Shown here piece after piece: positions 1-11,030 of a stretch of 64,000 nt of DNA. Position 1 is the stretch's first letter; each line of letters opens with the position of its first letter. A program made the translations under genes and the position numbers. The DNA lies in assembly GCA_034509735.1 (NCBI GenBank), contig JACGWO010000006.1:2061001-2125000 (forward strand), read 5' to 3'. This DNA comes from Sesamum alatum (lineage: Eukaryota > Streptophyta > Magnoliopsida > Lamiales > Pedaliaceae). The notes beneath the pieces were generated by a model. The model saw only the letters and a program-made list of their open reading frames with translations. It was not told where the DNA came from and searched no databases.

Positions 1-1730
1 TTGAGCCGTACGTGTTTGATTAAATTAAAATTCGTTTAGGCTCGATTCATCAATAATCAAACCAAACTCCATAATAATTTAGACAAATTTAAATAATAAT
101 ACTCAACTCGACTCAGTTTGTTCACAACCCTAATTTTATGAGGATATAACATAACATAATTATGATAGTTTAATATAAAAAAATTAAGATAAATATATAT
201 TTTTCAATTTATTCTACTCCAAATTATATCTTTTGCAAGTTGCAATAATATCTTGGAGATTGGTTCAATCTGTTTAGATAAGTTTGATATTCAATTTAAT
301 TTTTTCTTTCTATAGTCAAACAAATAATTTGAATAGCAAGGGTTAATTACAGGGGAAAATTAAAAATAAAAAACAAATACAAGGATCAATATGTAAATAA
401 AATAAAATATAGATGCGTTGAAAGCAAGGGAGAGAGTAACTGACAAAGACCGAACGCGACGGTGCATCCTTTCCGTCAAGGCATTATATTTAATTTCCCC
501 TATTCTTTATTTTGTATTGAAATTGATATTGTTATAAATCTTACATTAATTGTAGACGAGGAGTTTGAGTGGCTTATAAATTTCAATCTCTTTTCTCTCT
601 ACCGAACTGTCTTTTCATGACAAAACAGTGAGGTTCATATGAAATCAAAGCGGACAAAACCTCGCGCAACGTGATAATATCAAATCGTAAGCCACATAAA
701 GAATTATTGAGTATTATTGTGTAATTTCTTTATTTTTAAAAATTCACTATTGATTCAAATATATGATTAATTATTAAGGTCGTAAAAATTAAAAATAATT
801 ATGATAACTCGTCGTATAATCTTATTATTAAGTTTGTCACATAGTCTTATTGAGAGGTAAAGTAGATGAAAACCGTTTCCTATAATTTAGTTTTGAGTTA
901 ATTACACGTGGGAATCACAACACACAGACCATGATGTTGGAATATGGAGCAACCGTGGACGTAGGTGAGCTCTCCGTAAATTTTGTATTTTGCAATTATT
1001 TTTTTAATATTTTTCTACATACAATCACAATCTGATTAAAATAAATTCTTAATATATGATGTGTATTTAATCCACTAAGTATCTCAATAAAAATCCAAGG
1101 TCATTTCATCAGGGTGACAATATTTCATATTAACCATTAGGTCATAGGGATGGCAGTAGGTCCGGTTCGACCTGAACACATTTCATTGGGTGCGGGTTTG
1201 GATCTAAAATTTTCTTGGCGATATGGGTCTCGAATTTTGACAAACTCACTCCAGACTCATCCCGTTGTCATCTCTATTTAGTTCACGTCTATCGATAATA
1301 TTTGCACATGCATATACCACCATATATTTCTTGCAGTTCTACACACACATAAACACCCTAATAATAATTAAAAATTGTCTTTCAATTTTTAGTATAAGGA
1401 AATAAAAAGTTATTCCTTTCAAACAATAAATAAATAAAAAAGTTATTGACAAAGACATCTAAGGCTCAATGTATATAATTTTGACACTAAACTTGAAAAG
1501 TTGGCTTTTAGTCAAGCAAAGCTTTTATGTACATTAATCATTTCCTATTTGAGCAAATTATTAATATTATAAAAGAAATGGAAAGAATTTCCTAAAAATG
1601 CATCCTACCCTTTTCATCCCCTTCTTAAATAAGGGTCTATGGTACAAATTTCTAATTTTTGAGTACAATACTTTATTTTTAGTTTCATACATATATAGTT
1701 TTTTTTACTTATTGCTAATTAATGGTAAAA
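1..1730. other. Intergenic, no gene seen
   Basis: AT-rich sequence without a convincing exon or RNA gene. Only short stop-rich reading frames occur. A possible small foldback element is listed separately at 1144-1282. Confidence 0.6.
1144..1282. repeat. Possible short inverted-repeat element
   Basis: The left edge reads ATAGGGATGGCA and the right edge, reverse-complemented, reads ATAGAGATGACA, around a locally GC-richer core. I cannot see a clear target duplication, so the borders are approximate. Confidence 0.3.
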
Positions 1731-1734
1731 TCTT

Positions 1735-2665
1735 AATCAAGGGCTTCCCGTCGAAATTATCGCATAATTTCTCACAATTTTTTGTTGTTATTACCACATT
1801 ATGTGATTTTTTCTTATAAAGATTGTACTGTGAAAACATCGAATGATATCGACAGTATAATTTATAGGATAAATTATATCTACCTCCCCTGAGGTTTGGC
1901 ATAATTACAAATACTCCATCGTTATTTGAAAAATTACAAATACCCCCCCTGAGGTTTGTAACCGTCTAACAAATAATCCATTTTCATCAATTTTTATGGG
2001 TGAACTGACCAAAATTCCCTTGTACATTGAATTATTTTTATTTAATTTTTAAAATTATTTTGGACTATAATGTACAGGGAGAGGTTTCTTAATTTTTTTA
2101 CATAGAGGAGTAATAATGCAATTTGCCTTGGCCGATTTTTCTACAATTTTAATAAAAAAATTCAAAGGCAAAATGGTCAATTTCAAGCCTTTGGTTAAAA
2201 ATTACAAACCTCAGGGGGGTATTTGTAATATTTATAATTTTTCAAACAACGAGGAGGTATTATAATTATGCCAAACTATAGGGGAGATAGATGTAATTTA
2301 CCCTAATTTATATTGTACTGATGTGACATGATTCATTGTTGTTCGTAGTCTAATTCATAATCCTCTCGTGTTGTGCTTACAATACAAATACAGATAAAGA
2401 CAACAAATGTTCTTGTTAAACAAATCAAGGGCTTTTAGTCGAAATTATCGCTTAATTTCTCATAAAATTTCGTTGTTATTGTCACACAGTGTGATCTTTT
2501 TCTCATACAGACTTTGCTGTGGAAACATCGAACGATATTGATTGTGTTACATTAACAGTACAACTTTTATTATACTGATGTAACATGATTCACACTATTT
2601 ATAATCAGATTCATAAGTGTTGTGCTTACACTACAAATAAAGACAACAAAAGTTCTTGTTAAGCA
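1735..2665. repeat. Tandem duplication, two ~243-bp units, first one interrupted
   Basis: Unit 1 (1735-2422) and unit 2 (2423-2665) both begin AATCAAGGGCTT and share the order TCGAAATTATCGC, GTGAT, GAAAACATCGAA or its variant, TACTGATGTRACATGATTC and GTTCTTGTTAA. A third AATCAAGGG begins at 2666. Unit 1 is longer by the 437-bp foldback element at 1867-2303 plus one 9-bp target duplication. Removing these gives 242 bp, which matches unit 2. Confidence 0.75.
1867..2303. mobile_element. Foldback MITE, family FB1, copy A (9-bp TSD)
   Basis: The element starts GGATAAATTA and ends TAATTTACCC. Both halves carry complementary CCTGAGGTTTG / CAAACCTCAGG blocks. It is flanked by an exact 9-bp direct repeat, TAATTTATA, at 1858-1866 and 2304-2312. 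There is no coding capacity. The 9-bp duplication fits Mutator-like transposition, and the neighbouring duplicate unit preserves the empty site. Confidence 0.8.
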
Positions 2666-2913
2666 AATCAAGGGAGTTGTTTTAATGTAAACCCCCCACA
2701 TTATTAATGTAGTTGTGTTTTAGATAATCTATAGGTTTAGCTGTCTCCACCAACCTATTTTTTTAGGTCTCTAATTATGGCTCAACTCTTTATGGTTGTT
2801 GTCCCAACAAAATACATTTTACTTGTTTCATAATTTTCAAATATATTTAAAAAGTATAAATAAATCGATTCGAGTCGAGTCGAACCATTATACAAAAATA
2901 TGAAAAATTTAAT

Positions 2914-3192
2914 GGGATTATTATATTTACACTCCTGATTTACAGTATGTTTGTACAAATCATCACCGTCTTTTGCATAATTACCAAAATCATCCCTGAT
3001 ATTCAAAAAATAGGGGTAGTTTGTATAGTAATATTAATATTTATGGGGGTGTATATATAATTTTTCAAAAAATATGAGTGATTTGTATGAATAATATTGA
3101 TATTTCTGATAAGTGTATATCTAATTATCCAAAAGACGTAAGTGATTTGTCAAACACCTCATGGATTGAGGGGTGTAAATGTGAATTGTCCC
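2914..3192. mobile_element. Foldback element, family FB2
   Basis: The edges are GGGATTATTATATTTACAC and an imperfect inverse ending GTGTAAATGTGAATTGTCCC. The interior repeats a 'gtgatttgt' / 'acaaatcatc' theme shared with 3529-3763, 4035-4677 and 53706-54415. The target duplication is eroded (AAATTTAAT against AAAAATTAA). Confidence 0.5.
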
Positions 3193-3528
3193 AAAAATTA
3201 ATTCTAAAAGATGGCATGTGAAATTGTTTAGAGAACCAACTTGTTTGATCGAGTGATGAACTTTTAGATGAAAGTTAATAAAGCAAGATTTTATATTATT
3301 ATCAGAAAAATATATGGCTCAAAGTTAATGATTTTTTATTTGATATTTTTCGTAAATAAAATATTTATTTTAAAGATAATAAAGAAAACATAAGTGATGA
3401 ATTTAAAGGTCAATAAATTGGTAAAAGATTCTCTTAATTTGGGGTTACTCATCATTTTCTTTCTTTGTTGCCACACATAAGATGTTCATTTTAAGAGGAT
3501 TTTTTTTTATATTTTTTTAATAAATTTA

Positions 3529-3763
3529 GGGATAATTACATTTATACCTCCGATCTACATTTTATTTACAGAAACCACCCATGTCATTAAAAAACAGGGA
3601 TAGTTTGTGCAATGATGTTGACGTTTTTGGGCGGTGCATGTATAATTTTTCAAAAAATAAAGGGGATTTGTGTAAATAATGTTGATTCTCCGATTGGTGT
3701 CAAAAAACATGAGTGATTTGTATAAATAGACCATAGATCAGGAGGTATAAATATAGTTATCCC
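3529..3763. mobile_element. Foldback element, family FB2
   Basis: Starts GGGATAATTACATTTATACC and ends with the inverse GGTATAAATATAGTTATCCC. The flanks are TAAATTTA and TAAATTTT, a near-perfect duplication with 7 of 8 bases equal. Noncoding. Confidence 0.6.
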
Positions 3764-4034
3764 TAAATTTTATTGTATTTTTTTGTTTTTTTAATATATA
3801 CATACTACGTATACAAAAATTAATCATTTATTATATTTAATTTTTTTACACATTATGTGTATATATAAAATTTAAAATAAAACATTTATATTTAGAAGGG
3901 TAAAGAAATTGGATAAAATAAATTCCAATGGGGAACAAGTCATTCGTGGGCCGGTGGAAGGTTCCTAGTGGAGGAGTTAAAGACAGCCTCAATCTCTACT
4001 AAGTAAAAGACACTCATGTCCCATTAAAATATAA

Positions 4035-4677
4035 GGGTAATTATAACTACACTCGGACTTATTATTTGTTTACACGAATCATTTTTATTTTTTAGATAAT
4101 TATCAATACACTTATTAAAACATCGATATTATTGACAAAAATTACTCTTATTTTTTAAAAAATTACATATATATACGTCAAGAAACGTTATCATTATTAC
4201 ACAAATACCCCCTAAGGTTTGTAACCATCTAACAAAATAATCCGTTTTATCCATTTTTATAGGCGAACTGACTAAAATGCCCTTATGCACTGAATTATTT
4301 TTTTTATTTAATTTTTAAAATCTTTTTGGACTACAATGCGCAGAGAGAGGTTTATTAAATTTTTTACACAGATGAACAATAATGTAATTTGTCTCGACTG
4401 ATTTTTCTACAGCTTTAATAAAAAATTTAAGGGCAAAATGATCAATTTCAGGTTTTCGGTTAAAATTTACAAACTTCAAGGGGGTATTTATAATTTTTTA
4501 AACAATGATGGAGTATTTGTAATTATATCAAATTTCAGGAGAGACGACTGTAATTTATCCTATTTTTTATTGTCAAGAGTAGTTTCTTTAATTATGCAAA
4601 AAAAAAATAAAATAATTTATGTAAATAAATTATAAATTAGGAGTATGAATATAATTATCTCTAATATAATTATCTCT
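4035..4677. mobile_element. Foldback element FB2 interrupted by an FB1 copy
   Basis: The outer element runs from GGGTAATTATAAC to TATAATTATCTCT and is flanked by an exact 9-bp repeat, AAAATATAA, at 4026-4034 and 4678-4686. Its middle, about 4195-4565, is a 5'-truncated FB1 sequence (ACCCCCTAAGGTTTGTAACC ... GACTGTAATTTATCC). FB1 therefore landed in FB2. Confidence 0.65.
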
Positions 4678-4689
4678 AAAATATAATTA

Positions 4690-5257
4690 TACTCCCTTCA
4701 ATTACAATATCAATTGCTTCATCACCAAATCATTAAAAATCAACAGAAATTCATTAATTAAAAAATGAATCTTGACTCTAATTCAAGACTTTAGTTCTGA
4801 TTAAGGTTAACGTAACGTCTCTCCAAAGTTTCACTAAACCCCAAACACCCCCCTTCCCCACCCCCCAAGTGAATGTACGAAGAACTCTGTGCCCCCAAAT
4901 CTCACCCCCTACCCCCACCAACTCTCTCTCTTCAGCTTCATCCCCACTCTCTCTCTCTCTCTCTCTAGCTCACTTGCCGGAAAAATCACAACTTTTTCTT
5001 CAGATTTGTGTGTCTGAGCTACCTGTGCTGTGATAGAGCAGTGTTGAGTACGTTCGGAGAAATCTTGACAAGAATGTGGAATCTTTCCAAGACCCATGAT
5101 GGTTTCTTGAGCTACAGTGGGATTTCTTGATCTTTCTTGAAGGTTTGGGTTTTTAGTATGAGAAGGGCTTCTCTGATACTCGATTTTTTTACTATGATAA
5201 TCACAATGTGAGAGGCGAAAGTTTGGCGTTTAGTGTTGCGCATGTGTTCTTGATTGT
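4690..5257 (+). promoter_or_regulatory. Promoter and 5' leader of the QWRF gene
   Basis: The sequence turns C-rich and then into a CT dinucleotide run at about 4949-4965, typical of a plant 5' leader. Two short upstream reading frames precede the main start: 5074-5130 (18 codons, begins MWNLSKTHDG) and 5158-5211 (17 codons, begins MRRASLILDF). A third ATG at 4873 opens a longer frame but may lie upstream of transcription start. I see no unambiguous TATA box. Confidence 0.45.
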
Positions 5258-5261
5258 GATG

Positions 5262-8200
5262 ATGGTGGCTGCTGTTTCTGAAGCAGCTTCGACAACTGAC
5301 CCACAAAACCCCAAAACCGCCGCCGGACAGGATGAGCATTCAAGACGGCCGCCATTGTTGCCGTCGGAGAAGGATAACAGCAATGCGGTCGGAAACAATC
5401 AAAGAAAACCCAAATCAAGAGTTGTCTCTTCTAGATACATGTCCCCTTCTTCAACTTCTACTTCTACTTCAAATTCATCCTCGGTTTCCTCCTCATCTTC
5501 TTCTTCGAGAAGGTATCCCTCCCCTTTACTTTCAAGAAACTCAACCCCGGTGTCAAATGCGCCTTCCTTAGGCGCCAAGAGGTCTGTTTCCGTCGACCGG
5601 CGGCGGCCTGCGGCTGCCCGGCCTTTAATACCTGATCTTGATTCGAAACACGGCAATGGGTCTGAAGTTTCAGCTGCCACAAAGCTTCTTGTCACCTCAA
5701 CTCGGAGTTTGTCGGTTTCTTTTCAAGGAGAAACCTTTTCGTTGCCCATTAGTAAGAAGAAGGTGGCGCCGTCTTCACCTAATTTGACTAGTGTGAGGAA
5801 AGGAACGCCGGAGAGGAGGAGGAGTAGTACTCCGTTGAGAGGGAAGGTTGATGGGGGAGGAGATCAGGTGGAGAATTCTAAGCCGACTGATCAACATCGA
5901 TGGCCGGCCCGGAATCGGGTGGTTAATCCGTTGTCCAGGAGTTTGAACTGTAGTGGCAATGGTGAGGAGAGGAGTAAGCTAATTGGATCTGGGGAGGCAA
6001 TGCGAGCATTGCAGCAATCGATGATTGAGGAGAGGAGGCCTTCTCTTGATGGAAGGTTGAGTCTTGATTTGGGAAGTTCTGAGCTTGTAAAGGCGGTTCG
6101 ACGAGCTGATGATGGAAATTCAGCTAGTAATGAGTTATCCATGCATTCTGATCTCACTGCATCTGATTCAGATAGTGTTTCTTCAGGTAGTACTTCAGGA
6201 GTTCAAGAATGTGATGGGGCTTCCAATGGGCGAAACGGGCGTCGTGGGATTGTTGTTTCGGCTAGGTTTTGGCAAGAAACAAATAGCCGGTTGAGGAGGC
6301 TGCAGGATCCGGGTTCGCCTCTATCAACGAGTCCCGGGTCCAAACTGATTGTGCCGCCAAAACTAAGAAGGTATTCAAGTGACGGTCCGTTATCGTCGTT
6401 ATCGTCCCCACGAACAATGTCGTCCCCTGTTCGTGGAGGTGTTAGGTCTGCATCGCCTGGAAAGGTTATGACACCTGCTGGATCATCTCCATCTCGGGGT
6501 CATAGTCCATCTCGGATCAGAAATGCCGTTAGCGTTATTAGTAACAATTTTGTTGAAACACCTTCAGTCCTTAGTTTTGCTGTTGATGTTCGGAGGGGGA
6601 AAGTTGGGGAGAACCGAATTGTCGATGCCCACTTGCTGAGACTCATGTATAATCGTTACCTGCAGTGGCGTTTCGTTAACGCGAGAACTGAAGCAGTCTT
6701 GTTGGTGCAGAGACATATTGCAGAGGTGAGATAGTCTTACAGTTAACTTAGTGTTTGAGCATACAGAATATGACTTATTACTTAGATAATAAGACTGATT
6801 TGTTCGTTTTTTGCCGGCTTCTTTAGCTATCGTTGGTCTCGGATTAGTTTACATTCGATGCTCATATTTGGAGAATTTGTCTTCCTTAGTTGGAAACAAG
6901 ATTGCCTTGAGAAAATGAAAATGTGTTGGTTTGGCCTTTGAAAACTAGAACACATGTTTGGATTATGTGTTCTAATACCCGGCATAACACGGGAATTAGG
7001 ATTGCATGCTTCGCTTCGTCTTGAGGTTCAGCAAAGCGGTTAATCCACCTTTTGAATACCAAATTAACCTAAGCGTCATGGTACTTGTTTATGCGTATGG
7101 TTGTATGATTGTAGGGCCAAACGTCATGGTCTTGACGGAAAAATGCATCGTTGATGTGTATGGACGTATGATTCATTGGGATTTCCACACTCGTGAAGAG
7201 AAATTAGAGGACTTGTTTAATTTGTATAATATGATTTGTGTTACTAAGTTTGGCCCTATATGTTTGTTTTTATCAGGCTGAATTTGATGCAATTTGTCAA
7301 GTTTCGTTTGCTTTTTGTGCTCTAGCATGCGTCATCGTCTTCGTTTCTCTGTGTAAAGACATTTGACTGACTAATCAAACTAGAGTCAGGGAATAAACGG
7401 TTGTTACCTTTACCGTTTCTTGTTTGGTTCACATATAAGGCCTTGCCTTGAACTTTTTGATAGAAGTACATTTTTGCTTTTGAAACCCCTTACAGATTTT
7501 ACGAACTGTAATTTGAAAATGCGTTGTACTGATCTTGCTATCAATAATTTCTACTGATCATGCAATAATTTCATGGTTCTTTGGCCAAGATAACGATGTA
7601 ACTGCAGACGTATGTAATGAAATGCACTCGTGTAAATTAGTTTATTTGTTCCGATGATTTGCGATCTTGTCCTAAAGGTGAATCTGCAGATAATATCCGC
7701 GCTCGTCCTCAATGTTCTATTAACAAAGAATACTGATGAGTATAAATTTACTTGCTTACTTTCTAAGTACTTTTTTATATAATTCAAATGTATTATAGCA
7801 AGTTCAGTATTTACTGGTCTTTTCTGTCTTCCATATGAGTTACTTCTTAAATACGCTTTTTCGCTCGTGAGTTGCATATCTTGTTGTTATTCCCGTTTTC
7901 AGCTTGATTAGACTTGATGTCTCCTCCGTTTGGCTATATGAGGCCGATGTTTTCTCTTTGATGTCTTGGTACGTCTACGTGAGTTGTTTCTGTTTCGTTT
8001 TACTACGATCATCTACCTGTTTGTGTACGTAGAAATTTACTACATATTCCGCTAAAGCTGTTACGTTGTAATATTATTTTGCCTAATGGGATTTCATAGA
8101 ACTAAAAATCTCGTTCCGTGCCAGAAAAATCTATGGAATGCGTGGATAACAATCTCGGATCTACGTGATACGGTCACCAAGAAACGACACAGATTGCAGT

Positions 8201-8995
8201 TGCTGAGGCAAAAGCTGAAACTAGCTTCCATTCTAAAAGGACAAGTAAGCTCTACTCACGGCCCGATTTTTGCAATTCTTTTTGAATTCTTGGTTAAGAG
8301 TATTTCGTAACGTTGCATTCTGACGTTATGTTCTCCGTATAGATGATGTTCTTAGAAGATTGGGCTTTGTTGGAGAAAGACCACTCGGCTTCTCTGCTTG
8401 GAGCTATCGAAGCGCTAAAGGCCAGCACTCTTCGCCTTCCGGTTGTCGGAGGAGCAATCGTATGTGCCTCTTACAATGTCTTTAAGCATAGGAGCAAATT
8501 TTCGTTCCATACAATGAATAAAAGTTAACAAAGTCTACGATTTTGACAGGCCGATGCCCAAAGCTTGAAGGACGCTATTGGTTCAGCAGTTGACGTTATG
8601 CAGGCAATGGGATCCTCAATATACTCACTTCTGCCCACGGTAATCTCATGCCCTCGTTTCTTACAACCTAGTCTTCGGTCAAGTCCAATGTATACAACAC
8701 CCGATTCTATTGCCAGGCCTCTGCTTATCATAATCAGTTGCTTTCAGGTTGAGCAACTGAACTCTTTAGTGACCGAACTTGCAAAAACGGCTGCCAAAGA
8801 ACGAGCATCGCTTGAACAATGCACCGACTTTATCTCCCTGTTAGCAGCCATGCAGGTTTGTTTTCTCTTCTACCCTACCAGTATTTTTTCATATTACTAT
8901 GTTTGCTCATTTTCTTACCGATCGGACCTTAACAGGTTCGAGACAGCAGCCTGAGAGCACATATAATCCAACATAACCATGTACCGTCGGCCTGA
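5262..8995 (+). CDS. QWRF motif-containing protein (microtubule-associated, AUG8-like family)
   Basis: Six coding exons: 5262-6725, 8125-8244, 8343-8459, 8550-8639, 8748-8855 and 8936-8995. They join in phase 0 to about 652 residues. The first ~450 residues are a basic, Ser/Pro/Arg-rich disordered region, the usual microtubule-binding part of this plant family. The signature QWRF lies at residues 468-471 in the stretch [10 protein letters not shown]. The C-terminal exons encode the conserved helical domain ([64 protein letters not shown]) and end HNHVPSA. The family includes QWRF1/SCO3, QWRF2 and AUG8 of Arabidopsis, which bind or organise cortical microtubules; which member this is cannot be decided here. 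The open frame runs upstream to a GTG at 5208, but family starts begin MVAA, so the ATG at 5262 (or 5259) is chosen. Intron 1 is long (1399 bp). Confidence 0.9.
6726..8124 (+). other. Intron 1 of the QWRF gene
   Basis: Begins GTGAGATAG directly after the codon for the last Glu of exon 1 and ends CCGTGCCAG before the AAAAATCTATGG exon. It holds a 91-codon open frame (7006-7281) with no recognisable similarity, and no repeat element that I can define. Confidence 0.8.
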
Positions 8996-9400
8996 CAAGA
9001 CAAGACACCGTTAGAACTGATTGTTTCTCCCGACATTCTACTCTAGATGCTAACACCAACACAGAATCCTCGGACCCTAGTAGTAATAAGAAATTTTGCA
9101 GCTCGACAGACCGGCGGTTTCCCAGTCCTGTTCTTCTCCAGGCATCCAATATTACAGGAAAAATGGTCTATTGTTTCTCAGTAGTTAGCTGTACACACGC
9201 ACCTGTTTTTCGTTTTTGTTCTGCTCTTTTCCCCTTCTCAGGGAGAATGGAAAAAACCAATGTATATATGTAATATTCTAACTGCATTGTCCTTAACCAG
9301 TTCTTGCCTAGTTTTCATCTAAATTACACTGATGTTTTTAGGTGTTCATATGGGTAGTAAACCTCATATGGTGTGAACCATTAAATCATAGTATTTTGAT
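8996..9400 (+). other. 3' UTR and downstream flank of the QWRF gene
   Basis: Noncoding, T-rich after about 9180. The TGTATATATGTAAT stretch near 9259 is a plausible far-upstream/poly(A) region. No exact AATAAA is seen at a convincing position. Confidence 0.4.
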
Positions 9401-9424
9401 GTCATATATGAAGTGGAAATTATA

Positions 9425-9705
9425 ACGATCTCTTGATATTTGGCCTAATAACAAATATTTCTCATTGTTTGAGAAATTATTAATAGATGAAATTATTTAC
9501 TTGGATGGAAGCATGAAAATGTTCATAAGGTCATTTTGACCAGTACACCCAAAAAACAAATGGAAGCCTACTGGAAATTAACAGAACGAGCTGGTTGTTG
9601 GACAAACGGTAAAATTTAGGGATATTAATAATTTTTTAAATAATAAGGGGTATTTATAATTATATCTAACTTTTGAATAGCATATTATAATTTATCCTAA
9701 AATAA
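9425..9705. repeat. Degraded FB1 foldback copy
   Basis: Shares the FB1 order: TTTGGCCTAATAACAAATATTTCTC, then GGTCATTTTGACCAG, then GGGATATTAATAATTTTTTAAATAA, then TATAATTTATCCT. Borders are eroded. Confidence 0.4.
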
Positions 9706-10110
9706 AATACTGTTAATTTCACATTCCCTTCTCTGACATTAGTGTTTTCTATTGTATTATATAGTGAAGGTATGTTCTATAAAATTATCCACTAAAAATA
9801 TTAAATATTATTTTTTTCTCAATCAACTTAAATTTTAAATGAGGTGGTAATTTAGCATAGTGAAAGCATCAAATCAAAGAAGAGGTCTTGAATATGAATT
9901 TCATCACCATTTCAATTTTTTTTTTAAAAAAAAAGAGTTTTACTTGTTAGATTTAATAAAACGGAATACCATCTGTACATGAGGAAGTGTTTTAAATATG
10001 TTACATTTAAATATATTTTTTTCTTTTAAAAAATTTAATTTTTTTATGAGTTCGTCATTTAACATTATTTACTCCTTAAATATCATGTAAAAAATTCAAT
10101 TAAAAAATTT
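9706..10110. other. Intergenic, no gene seen
   Basis: AT-rich with several poly-T and poly-A runs. Nothing coding is recognised. Confidence 0.5.
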
Positions 10111-10262
10111 ATAATTGAAGCTTAATTTAGTTGGCGAAGCTCAAATTCATGGGTTCAAATTCCTCTAATGCATGAGTATTGATGTACTTTAATTGTAGTA
10201 GTTGATTATGAGTATTTTATATTGATAATCGATATTGATGCCCCATTAAATATTTTTTCTCA
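10111..10262 (+). mobile_element. Degenerate tRNA-derived SINE
   Basis: Contains AATTTAGTTGGCGAAGCTCA followed by CATGGGTTCAAATTCCTC, which parallel the A-box and B-box of the better-preserved SINE at 41949-42204. A shared tail follows: TTGATTATGAGTATTTTATATTGATA, then TCGATATTGATG. No target duplication is visible. Confidence 0.4.
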
Positions 10263-10563
10263 AAACGCAAAGCTAAGGAAGTGGCCCCCCACTGAACAAC
10301 ACAACAGGCTTGACCTTGTTGGTTCATGAGCAAGGTGTCAAGTCCATAAGCGTGTTTATTTTCTAACCTAGTAGGCCCAAAAACGAGCCCAATTTAAGTT
10401 GGACAACTCAGCATACAATAAGGACATGTCATATGTATTTACAACCTCATAAGACACATCATACTAAAAATCAACAATAAACTCCTCCTAGATCTTCACT
10501 GGCTGACCTAGTAAGTAGCAGGTAAACCAAGAATCTATTGAAATTGAGCTGACTGGATAGACT

Positions 10564-10600
10564 CTTTCAAACAGTCATAATTTCTTCAAAATAAGTCAAA

Positions 10601-10641
<41 letters not shown>

Positions 10642-11030
10642 AGTTGGCTAACTTACGTAACCTTCTAACAACGTATCACAAGTTATAACTACTTTCGAGA
10701 TTCACTCTCCAACGGCTTATAAATAAAGGCCCTTGTGCAGTCATTTTGGTAATAAGTATCTCTCACTTTCACTCTAATTTTCTCTCGATTTTGAGCTACT
10801 TTCAAGCAGTCACCACTTAATCAAAATAAGTCCAAATCGTTCTTTTTTTTTTGTTAGTTATTTAACTCACGTATCTTTCTAACAGTTTATCACAAACTAC
10901 AACTACTATCGAGATTCCCTCTCCAACGACCGATAAATAGAGGCGCTTGTACACTTATTTTGGTAACAAGTATCTCTTATTTTTCCTCTCATTTTCTCTC
11001 TCGATTTTCAGCTACTTTCAAGCATATTTT
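10564..11030 (+). repeat. Tandem duplication of a promoter-like ~234-bp unit
   Basis: Copy 1 (10564-10797) and copy 2 (10798-11030) share CTTTCAARCAGTCA, AAATAAGTC, TTGTTAGTT, CAACKRCYKATAAATA, TTTTGGTAAYAAGTATCTC and CGATTTTSAGCTA. A third start (TTTCAAGCATATTTTGCAG) follows at 11019. Each unit has a TATAAATA/GATAAATA box with CT-rich sequence after it, as in LTR R-U5 regions, so a retroelement remnant is likely. Copy 1 carries a long (CT)n run at about 10601-10637. Confidence 0.55.

Noticed and set aside
5208..5261. Upstream extension of the QWRF reading frame
   Set aside because: It begins at GTG, not ATG. The first ATG codons are at 5259 and 5262, which match the family N-terminus MVAA.
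7006..7281. 91-codon frame in QWRF intron 1
   Set aside because: No similarity recognised, and it lies inside a well-defined intron.
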